NCBI RefSeq assembly: GCF_027172205.1
Contig: NC_070614.1
Span: forward strand, 53,306,501 to 53,370,500
DNA: 64,000 nt
Reading direction: 5' to 3'
Source of the DNA: Podarcis raffonei
Lineage: Eukaryota; Chordata; Lepidosauria; Squamata; Lacertidae
Position 1 is the first letter of the stretch. Every line of letters begins with the position of its first letter. The position numbers were made by a program, and so were the translations under genes. Below are positions 42,450 through 54,036 of this stretch, one piece after another. The notes under the pieces were generated by a model. The model worked only from the letters and a program-made list of their open reading frames with translations. It did not search any database and had not been told where the DNA came from.

Positions 42450-45400
42450 CTGCAATGAGAGCGAGAGTGTGATAGGAATTTTGAGGTCTTAGATATATGC
42501 TAACGTTCATAAGCATACCAACCAAGCAGGTACATAGATCAGCACAGGAAGACTGACCTGGAACCATTTTGATTCCCAAACTGAGCAAATGTTTTCTCAG
42601 CAAGGTCAAAGTGGGAAACCTCCCCATTGTCTCTTTCCTCACACATCCTGTCTTAAGGGCACATTTAAGATAATGAATAGGGTGTCAGCCTGTGACCTGG
42701 CTCAGGAACTAAGTATTTATCATTACAAAAGACTGGCCAGGCAATCCAATCAAGTGACCGTTAACAGGTAACCAGGCAGACAGGAGGTAAACAAAGCACT
42801 CAGATTTCTGCTGTAGACCGCCTTTTCTGTGATGTAGGTATGATGTATCTGAGGGGTGGTCTTAGGTTACACCCCTTCTGTGATGTGTGTATGATGTTTC
42901 TGGGGGTGGTCTTGATCTACAGGGTGGCAATTTCAAAAGTCTTTATAAGGCCTTGCACGCCATTATTCTAGGTTCCTCCTCCCTCCTGTGTGTGGTGAGC
43001 GAGGACCCAGTTGCAACAGATCAATAAAGATCAGGCTTACTAGCTGCTTTGCTTCTCAATATTGTATGGTTGGCCTCTGTTATCTTCTCCTACCAATAGG
43101 GAACCTATGTAAGGACTCTATATGGGCTCTTGGATACCCCATAAGGGAAAAGGGCAATTTTTGTTTACAACAAGAGCAAGAAAGGGAAAATGGCAGCCCG
43201 AGCAAAACCGTTGTGCGCCTTGAATGCTCCTGCGAGAGTTCAGATCAGAGAGCCACATACAACAGAAAATAATATTTGGAATATACTGGACCCCATTAAA
43301 GGTAAAGGGACCCCTGACCATTAGGTCCAGTCGTGGCCAACTCTGGGGTTGCGGCGCTCATCTCACTTTACTGGCCGAGGGAGCCGGCATACAGCTTCTG
43401 GGTCATGTGGCCAGCATGACTAAGCTGCTTCTGGCGAACCATAGCAGCGCATGGAAACGCCGTTTACCTTCCCGCCGGAGCGATACCTATTTATCTACTT
43501 GCACTTGGATGTGCTTTCAAACTGCTAGGTTGGCAGGAGCAGGGACCGAGCAACGGGAGCTCACCCCGTCGCGGGGATTTGAACCACCGACTTTCTGATC
43601 AGCAAGTCCTAGGCTCTGTAGTTTAGACCACAGCACCACCCGCGTCCCCTGGACCCCATTACATTTGTTTTAAAAAATGGCTATCTAAGGTATCGAACTG
43701 CTGGAGAAGCAATAGGGAAAATGCTTCTCTAAAACATATGTTTTTTCCATTGCCCTATGTTGAAAGATTTTTGGTTGAAGGTAACAGAACTGTACGGAAC
43801 AATCTCGCATTTACAGAGCAGAATATCCTCTTGAATGATATACCCAGCACATGGAACCTCACAAAAGGGCAATGCGAGTGGACACCAGGTAGGCAGGCGG
43901 TCAAACTCACATTCTGCGGATGGTGTAACCCGTCCCGTCCACCCACTTCCAGACGCCACTAGCCATGGTCAAGCCGATCCAGGTGTTCCGGGGCTTCGTG
44001 AGCTGGGCCACAAATTGCTGGAGAGAGAGAGAGGGCAGAAGAAAAAAGTGGTGTCACCGGGGGCAGATTGCAGTTTTAGTTGGCACTATTAATTGCATTT
44101 CTCGGGTCTCCTCCATAGCTCCTTTTGCGCTTCCCAGGAAAAACATGTGTGATTTAGCGTTAGACCGGAATAAACGTCAGTTGCATTTTCCACAGTTTGC
44201 TGTTTGTCCCAATGCAGCAGTAATAATCAATCAATCAATCAATCAATCTTTATTACGGTCCAGAGACCCAACAAATCGTTACAAAGCAATGCACAATTCA
44301 GACATGATTTCTTATTTATATCCTGCCCATCTGGCTGGGTTTCCCCAGCCACTCTGGGAAGTTCCCAACAGAAAACAGAAAAAAATTTCCAACATTAAAA
44401 ATGTCCCTGCACAGGGCTGCCTTCAGATGTCTTCTAAAAGTCAGATACAGTGGTACCTCTAGATGCGAACGGGATCCGTTCCAGAGCAAACATAACCTGT
44501 GTCCACGCGTCTGCGCGTGTCACGTTTCGGCGCTTCTGCGCATGCGCGTTACGTCATTTTGAGCGTCTGCGCATGCGCAAGCGGTGAAACCCGGAAGTAA
44601 TGCGCTCCGTTACTTCCGGGTTGCCGCAGAGCGCAACTCGAACGCGCTCATCTCGAAGCACATTCAACCCGAGGTATGGCTGTAGTTGTTTATTTTCTTG
44701 ACATCTGATGGGAGGGCGTTCCACAGGGTGGGCACCACCACCGAGAAGGCCCTCTGCCTGGTTCCCTGTAACCTCATTTCTCACAATGAAGGAACCACCA
44801 AAAGGCCCTCGGAGCTGGACCTCAGTGTCCGGGCAGAACGATGGGGGTGGAGACGCTCCTTCAGGTATACAGGACTGAGGCCGTTTAGGGCTTTCAAGGT
44901 CAGCACCAACACTTTGAATTGTGCTTGGAAACGTCCTGGGAGCCAATGTAGGTCTTTCAGGACCGGTGTTATGTGGTCTCGGCAGCCGCTCCCAGTCCCC
45001 AGTCCGGCTGCCGCATTCTGGATTAGTTGCAGTTTCTGGGTCACCTTCAAAGGTCTTTCTCCCGCCTAGAGTTCCCCGCATCCCTCGGGCCAACTTACCT
45101 GCTCCAAGTAGCTGGTGATGATGACCAGGTGGGCGTCTTTATCTTCGCAGTCCAGCTTGGCTTCGTCCCAAGACTTGTCCGTTTTGGAGAGCCAGTAGCA
45201 GCTGCGACTAAACGGGAGCCAACCTTTGAGACAGCAGTGGCTTCCCACTTTGGGGGGGGGGGGTAAAGAATGACAGAGAGGTCAAACTCTGTCCCTCTGT
45301 GGGATAGCTGGTAAAAACTTCACAGAACCACAGAATCGTGGTTCTCAAACTTAATCCGTTCTGGAAATCTGTTCCAAAACCAAAGCGTTCCAAAACCAAG

Positions 45401-45670
45401 GCACCCTTTCTCATAGAAAGTAATGCAAAATGGATTAATCCGTTCCAGACTTTTAAAAACAACCCCTTAAAAACCAGCCATTGAACATGAATTTTACTAT
45501 CTAATGAAACCATCGATCCATAAAATGAAAGCAGTAATCAATGTACTGTACTATAAAATAAACAGGATAGTATTGTAGATGATAAAAATTAAAAATTTTA
45601 ATTTTTTTCTTAGCTGCACTGATGATAGTCATTGTTCGGATGGGGGGCTTTTATCCATTTCCACAGTCAC

Positions 45671-45714
<44 letters not shown>

Positions 45715-48700
45715 TTATTATTTATACCCCGCCCATCTGGCTGAGTTTCCCCAGCCACTCTGGGCGGCTCCCAATCAGTGTTAAAAACAGTACAGCGTTA
45801 CATATTAAAAACTTCCCTGAACAGGGCTGCCTTAAGATGTCTTCTGAATGTCAGGTAATTATTTATCTCTTTGACATCTGATGGGAGGGCGTTCCACAGG
45901 GCGGGCGCCACTACCAAGAAGGCCCTCTGTCTGGTTCCCTGTAGCCTCACTACATTCTGGATTAATTGCAGTTTCCGGGTCACCTTCAAAGGTAGCCCCA
46001 CGTAGAGCGCATTGCAGTAGTCCATGCGGGAGATAACCAGAGCATGCGCCACTCTGGCCAGACAGTCTGCGGGCAGGGAGGGTCTCATCCTGCGTCCCAG
46101 ATGGAGCTGGCAGACAGCTGCCCTGGACACAGAACTGACCTTCGCCTTCATGGACAGCAGTGAGTCCACAATGACTCCCAGGCTGCGCACCTGGTCCTTC
46201 GGGGGCACAGTTGCCCCATTCAGGACCAGGGAATTACTGCAAGAATTATTGCATGAGCCACAGTTATGCACCCCCCTTTTCCAGACAGACGCTTGAGCGC
46301 TACTCCCCGATTAATTCCTGACCTGTCTTGTTGCTTTTAATGCTCTCCACTTCGCAATTCTGGGTCCGCGCGCTGGTCCGCAGTTTAGAGATCTGTTCCT
46401 GGAACTGGGTCTTCACTGGATCAGACCAAAGGGAAATGAGGGTCATTCCATATTATTATTCTTGAGCCCCCCCCCCCGCAACGAATTTTCAAGGACTGAC
46501 CGTTTTCTACGCAAAGGGCTTTTAAATGGGCTAGGCTGTTTCTGTTACCTGTATTTTAAAGATTTGTTTTCTCACATGGTTTTAATTTTGTTATGGCTTA
46601 ATTGCTTTTTAACATAGCTGTCAACTTTTCCCTTTTCTTGCGAGGAATCCTATTCGGAATAAGGGAATTTCCCTGAAAAAAAGGGAAACGTTGACAGTTT
46701 TGCTTTTTAACCATGATCTCTTATGTGTTTTTAGCTTTTTGTATTCCGTATACTTTTTCTGGGCAATAACTACCTCGGGTACGGAAAAATGAGGGATATA
46801 AAATTTGTAGTAGTAGTCAAGTCCTAGGCTCTGTAATTTAACCCACAGTGCCACCCGCGTTCCTAGTAGTAGTATACTGCCCTATATCCTCAGGTCTCAG
46901 GGCAGTTCGGAGCATAAAATCACAATATAAAATCACAAAACGCATAATCAAATTGAAAATGAAAATAATCCATAATGAATTGGGGGGAAAGTACGCCATC
47001 CCCCCTAAAAAAAACCAGTCTCCTTTTCGTTGGGAAATAATTCAGATGGAAATTCCCAGGTGTCAAAAAAGGTTATTTATGTATGTCACTACTGCACCCC
47101 ATGTTTTGTTAGCCCAAAAATGGAAAACGAGTGAGGTCCCAATTAAGAAGAATGGGAACTTAAAACTGATGGAATATGTGCAGTTTATGAACCTAACATA
47201 TAGAATATCTGAAGAAGTGTGCATGCACACGAAAGCTCATACCAATAACTAACTTAGCTGGTTTCTAAGGTGCTACTGGAAGGATTTTTTTATTTTATAT
47301 TTTATTTTATTTTATTTATTTTGTTTTGTTTTGAATATAGAATAAGAGAACAAGAAGAACATAAAGAAGATTAGAAAATGTTTATTGAATATATGGGGGG
47401 CACTGTTTACACTTGAAAACATTAGCAGCATTAAGATAAATTCAGCAGTGTAAATATGTTTTGATGGATGTTAATAATGGAATACTGAATGGTTTAGTAA
47501 AATATACAAGGATTTATGATATGCAAAATGAGCCATGGAAAGAGAAGAAGGGAAATCACCAATATTTTAAGGTTGTTTAAATTGTGAAACAGAAAAATTA
47601 ATAAAAATTATATAAAATTATATAAAAAATTATAATAAAATTATATTTATTATATAAAATTATAAAAAATTATATAAATTATATAAAAATAGGAAAAGAA
47701 AATGAAAACAACCCAATAACACACTCACACACACACACAATTTTAAAAGGGCATTGGATATCAATTAACCAAAGGCTTGGTTGAAGAGGAACCTTTTTGC
47801 CTGGTGCCTAAAGTTGTATAATGAAGGGGTATCATTATTAGAAAGGGACGCGGGTGGCGCTGTGGGTTAAACCACAGAGCCTAGGACTTGCCGATCGGAA
47901 GGTCAGCGGTTCGAATCCCCGCAATGACGTGAGCTCCCGTTGCTCAGTCCCTGCTCCTGCCCACCTAGCAGTTCGAAAGCACGTCAAAGTGCAAGTAGAT
48001 AAATAGGTACCACTCCGGCGGGAAGGTAAACGGTGTTTCCGTGCGCTGCTCTGGTTCGCCAAAAGCAGCTTAGTCCTGCTGGCCACATGACCCGGAAGCT
48101 GTACCCTGGCTCCCTTGGCCAGTAAAGCGAGATGAGCGCCGCAACCCCAGAGTCGGCCACGACTGGACCTAATGGTCAGGGGTCCCTTTACCTTTACCTT
48201 ATCATTATTAGAAATAATAATAGCAGCAACAAAATAGTTACTAACCTAAATTAATAACTAAAAAGTACAGCCTGCCCAAATTCAGGGGCAACCACCACCT
48301 CCCCTCACACAGGGGGGGGGAAAACCCACATCTGTCCCACAGCTGCTTCTGCGCAGACGCACCTTCCTTCGCCTCCTCGGTCAGGTTTTGCACCATATGT
48401 TCAATTTTCACCAGTTGCTTCAAATCTTCTGCCTCTGGAACCAGCAGAAAGAGGTGAAGTTGTAGGAAATGGTTTGGGGATGTTGCAGGAATTTATGCAT
48501 AGGTGGGGGAGTTGCCCCTCCAGCAGATATCATGCACATGCAGCCCACTACCAAAATCAGCACTTTTGTGACTTTTGTGATTTGTCCCCACAAAACACTT
48601 CATCACAGTTTCTTCCTATCTATTCAAAGGGCCTTTGCTGCACGATACCAAATGTAAGAATTCACTGATCAATGGATCTCTGTACTGGCTCACTGGAAAA

Positions 48701-51700
48701 CTTCAGAAATTCATATAGACCTGTGAGCTCAGCTCCTCAGCAGCCCCTCTGCCTGAGGGATAATCCCTGGCCTCCTGATACCTGAGTGCCAGACAGGTAG
48801 CCATGCCAGAAAGAACAAACCCAGATGAAGACAAAAGGGTGGGATGAACTTAGCTGGGAAACAGGGAAATGTAAAGATCTCTTTTGTTTCACTTGATGGG
48901 TGTTTGGTGGAGGGCAAGGAGAACCATGGGGCAGGGTCCAGGATGCTCAGATTACGGCCACCAGACCTCCCCTTTCATGATGCAGCCGTGATGTATGACT
49001 GATGTAGTTTGGGGGGTGTAACATAGGGATGGGACGCGGGTGGCGCTGTGGGTTAAAGCCTCAGCACCTAGGACTTGCCAATCGTCCCCGCGGCGGGGTG
49101 TGCTCCCGTCGTTCAGTCCCAGCGCCTGCCAACCAAGCAGTTCGAAAGCACCTCTGGGTGCAAGTAGATAAATAGGGACCGCTTACCAGCGGGAAGGTAA
49201 ACGGCGTTCCGTGTGCTGCGCTGGCTCGCCAGATGCAGCTTGTCACGCTGGCCACGTGACCCGGAAGTGTCTCCGGACAGCGCTGGCTCCCGGCCTCTAG
49301 AGTGAGATGAGCGCACAACCCTAGAGTCTGTCAAGACTGGCCCGTACGGGCAGGGGAACCTTTACCTTTTTAACATAGGGATTAGCAGCTAATAAAAGTT
49401 TGGGTTCTCTTTTGTTTGGGGCTTCCATCTTGTTCCACCTGGTGGCAGGTGGGAGTCCTGTTGCAACAGTCTTCAAGAATGACCAAGCCTACTGGCTGCT
49501 GTTTTGCTCTGGTCTTCCTGGCTGCTGCCGTTGCTTTTTTGTCCTCAGATTTCTCCATTAACAGGGACCGTGCCAGATTTACATATAAACTAAACAAGCT
49601 ATAGCTCACTCTCCTGGGCGGCCCCCAAAAATTTAAAGGACAAAGAAAACTGGATGTACATTTCCAAAATATAAGATAAAAAACAAATAAAATCAAACCT
49701 TCAGACAGCAACAGTGTTTTGTGTTGTGTAGGCTCCTGGGATGTAAGTCCCCAAACTAAGGGCCACGGGCCAGATCAGGCCCGAGGGACTTGTTTATCCG
49801 GCCCATGGTGACCTCCGCCGCCTGCTGCCGCCACCTGCTCTTACCAGTGCTGCGCAGCTGCCCACTTCTGAGTCGGAGGAGCACCAGAAATCGCTTATGC
49901 GCATGCACATTATTTGCGTTAAAATCAGTTCAAATCAGATCAATGGCAACCATTGGGCTAGAGTTCTGTGAGGATTACCAAAGGAGGGAGTCAGGCTGTG
50001 CCCTTGCCAAAGGCCAGGCAGAACAGCTCCGTCTTGCAGTCCCTGCGGAAAGATGTCAAGTCCCGCAGGGCCCTAGTCTCTTGGGACAGAGCGTTCCACC
50101 AAGTCGGGGCCAGAGCTGAAAAGGCCCTGGCCCTAGTTGAGACCAATCTAACCACCTTGCAACTTGGGACCTACAAGGTGTTGTCATTTGTGGACCTTAA
50201 GGTCCTCCCCTCCGTGGGACATACCAGGAGAGGCGGTCCCGTAGATACGCGGGTCCTGGGCCGCATAGGGCTTTAAAGGTCAAAACCAGCACCTTAAACC
50301 TGATCCTGTACTCCACCGGGAGCCAGTGCAGCTGGTAGAGAACTGGGTGAATGTGATCCCGCGAAAAGGACCCCGTGAGGAGCCTCGCTGCAGCATTCTG
50401 CACCTGCTGGAGTTTCTGGGTCAGCTTCAAGGGCAGCCCCACGTAGAGTGAGTTACAGTAGTCAAGCCTGGAGGTGACCGTTGCATGGATCACAGTGGCC
50501 AGGTTGGGGCGAGAACGGTAAGAGACCAACGGCTTGATACGACAGAGATGGAAAAATGCCACCTTTGCTGTGGCTGCCACCTGGGCCTCCATGGAAAGGG
50601 AAGCGTCGAAGATTACACCCAAACTCTTGACAGAAGGCGCTGGCACTAATCGAGTCCCCGCAAGAGATGGGAGTTGGCCCCCAAATAGGGACGTTTCAGG
50701 ATCAGACCGGAAGCCAGAATGGCTTTTGTATTTCCGGGACCATCCCTGCGAAATCGGGACACTTGGAGGGTTATTTGCCGGAATACACTTGGAAAGAAGA
50801 CCTGCTTCCTGGACTCACCCTTCTTTTTCAGAGCGGCGATCTCCGCTGAGACCGTGCGGTTGATGCTTTTCAAAGTCTCCTCCATCCCTTTCAATTCACC
50901 GACAGATTTCCGACCTGGGGGGAGGGAGCAAAGTTCGAAACTCCCATTCTTCTAGGCGCCTTTTGCTTTTTAAAAATATTTTTAATTAATTTTTCATTAA
51001 TAAGAATCCAATATGTTCTGACAAAGGGTGGTAGATGAATTTAATAAACCCACCAATCGAATTGGCCGAGGGGGCACAGGTGGGGGGGTGTCAGTCAATC
51101 TGAAAGGTAGACTGGTCCTAAATGGTTGCATTCTTTTTTAAAAAATAATAATAATTTTTATTAAATTTTCACATATTTCATTTAATTCAATATACATATT
51201 CACAACTTATATTATTTGCTCAAAGTGAGCTTTGACTTCCTTCTATCTCTCTTTCTGACATCCCTATAGCCTATAACATATCTTTCACATTCCCATAATC
51301 ACTTCTTTATCTAATCACTTAAGAAATCACATGCTTATTTATAAATCATCATCTTAAATTCACATTACAAAACATTTCACGTTAATGCTACAAACGTTTT
51401 TAAATGAGTACAATTTTCTTTCAGGTAATGACTAAATTTGCTCCGGTCCTTTTGATATTTTTCCTCCTAATTCTCCCCCTCAGCTTCACCAACTCCACAA
51501 ATTCTACCATTTTTATTCTCCAGTCTTCCAATGTAGGGAGTTTTTGCTGCTTCCACCTTTGAGCCAGGAGGATTTTCGCTGCCGTTGTGGCATACATAAA
51601 TAGATTTACATCTTTTTTATAAATTTCTCCATCAATTAGCCCTAATAAGAATGCCTCTGGTTTTTTGCTGAAATTATATTTTAGTATCTTTTTTAATTCA

Positions 51701-53993
51701 TTGTAGATAATATCCCAGAAAGCCTTAACCTTAGCACAGGACCACCACATATGTAGGAAGTTCCCTTCGTTCACCTTACATTTCCAACATAATTTGTCCT
51801 GACACCTAAATGGTTGCGTACTTCTGAGTTCGCCACGCCACAATCGTGGACTCCACACCTGGCTCTCGAATGGGGGGGTCCCCCTTTTGCCAGGGGGTAC
51901 CCTTTTGCCAGGGTAATGGGTGGCGCTGGTGGCACAGAGCCTAGGACTTGCTGATCAGAAGGTCGGCGGTTCAAGAGCAGTACATGTGAGAGCAGTACAT
52001 GTAAAAAGGATCTAGGAGTCTTGGTTGACCACAAACTTGACATGAGCCAACAGTGTGACGCGGCAGCTAAAAAAGCCAATGCAATTCTGGGCTGCAACAA
52101 TAGGAGTATAGCATCTGGATCAAGGGAAGTAATAGTGCCACTGTATTCTGCTCTGGTCAGACCTCACCTGGAGTACTGTGTCCAGTTCTGGGCACCACAG
52201 TTCAAGAAGGACACTGACAAACTGGAACGTGTCCAGAGGAGGGCAACCAAAATGGTCAAAGGCCTGGAAACGATGCCTTATGAGGAACGGCTAAGGGAGC
52301 TGGGCATGTTTAGCCTGGAGAAGAGGAGGTTAAGGGGTGATATGATAGCCATGTTTAAATATATAAAAGGATGTCACATAGAGGAGGGAGAAAGGTTGTT
52401 TTCTGCTGCTCCAGAGAAGCGGACACGGAGCAATGGATCCAAACTACAAGAAAGAAGATTCCACCTAAACATTAGGAAGAACTTCCTGACAGTAAGAGCT
52501 GTTTGACAGTGGAATTTGCTGCCAAGGAGAGTGGTGGAGTCTCCTTCTTTGGAGGTCTTTAAGCAGAGGCTTGACAACCATATGTCAGGAGTGCTCTGAT
52601 GGTGTTTCCTGCTTGGCAGGGGGTTGGACTCCATGGCCCTTGTGGTCTCTTCCAACTCTAGGATTCTATGATTCTATGATTCTAAGTCCCCGCGATGGGG
52701 TGAGCTCCCATTGCTTTCTCCCAGCTCCTGCCCACTTGGCAGTTCGAAAGCACATCAAAGTGCAAGTAGATAAATAGGTACCGCTCCGGCAGGAAGGTAA
52801 ACGGCGTTTCCGTGCACTGCTCTGGTTCGCCATTAGCGGCTTAGTCCTGCTGGCCACATGACCCGGAAGCTGTACGCCGGCTCCCTCGGCTAGTAAAGGG
52901 AGATGAGCGCCGCAACCCCAGAGTCGGGCACGACTGGACCTAATGGTCAGGGGTCCCTTTACCTTTATCTTTACCCCTCATTGCCACACCCGCCCCCGAG
53001 GAGCCGGATATCTCACCCGCTGAGCCACTACTCACCCGTTAAGCCGAACACGGCGACGGCAATGGTGAAGACGCAGACGAGTCCCAGAAGGGTGAACACC
53101 AGGCGGTGGCCAGGGCAGACACGCCGTTCCCAGGAGTCCGAGGGGTGCGGGCCGAATTCTGCAGGTATGAAGAAGCCTTTTCAGCCTTTTCAACTTATTC
53201 CTGCCTTCCCACCTTGTCACTTGCGGTGCTGGAGGAGACTCTTGAGAGTCCCATGGGCTGCAAGAAGATCAAACCTCTCCTTTCGGAAGGAAATCAGCCC
53301 TGAGTGCTCACTGGAAGGACAGATCCTGAAGCTGAGGCTCCAAGACTTTGGCCACCTCATGAGAAGAGAAGACTCCCTGGAAAAGACCCTGATGTTGGGA
53401 AAGATGGAGGGCCGAAGGAGAAGGGGACGACAGAGGACGAGATGGTGGGACAGTGTTCTTGAAGCTACCAGCATGAGTTTGACCAAACTGCGGGAGGCAG
53501 TGGAAGACAGGAGTGCCTGGTGTGCTCTGGTCCAGGGGGTCACGAAAAGGCAGACACGACTAAACGACTAAACAGCAACAAAGAACATAGGTTGGCAAAC
53601 TAAGGCCCGGGGGCCGGATCCGGCCCAATCGCCTTCTCAATCCGGCCTGCGTATGGTCCAGGAATCAGTGTGTTTTTACATGAGTAGAATGTGTCCTTTT
53701 ATTTAAAATGCATCTCTGGGTTATTTGTGGGGCATAGGAATTCGTTCATTTCTCCCGCAAAAAAAATATAGTCTGGCCCAGCACAAGGTCTGAGGGACGG
53801 TGGACCAGCCCCCCGCTGAAAAAGTTTGCTGACCCCTGTCCAAGTATTTCAGAGTTGGATGGGACCCCCACTGTTCTCATCCTGAAGGAAAGTTCTTAAC
53901 CCGAGGTAATATTTCTGGGCTAGCAGAGTCTGTAACCTGAAGCGTATGTAACCTGAAGCGTATGTAACCTGAGGTACTACTGTATTAACCTGT

Positions 53994-54036
<43 letters not shown>

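Noticed and set aside
53032-53303. Plus-strand frames over the lectin membrane exon
   Set aside because: Shadow of the minus-strand exon, with repeat sequence on its right.
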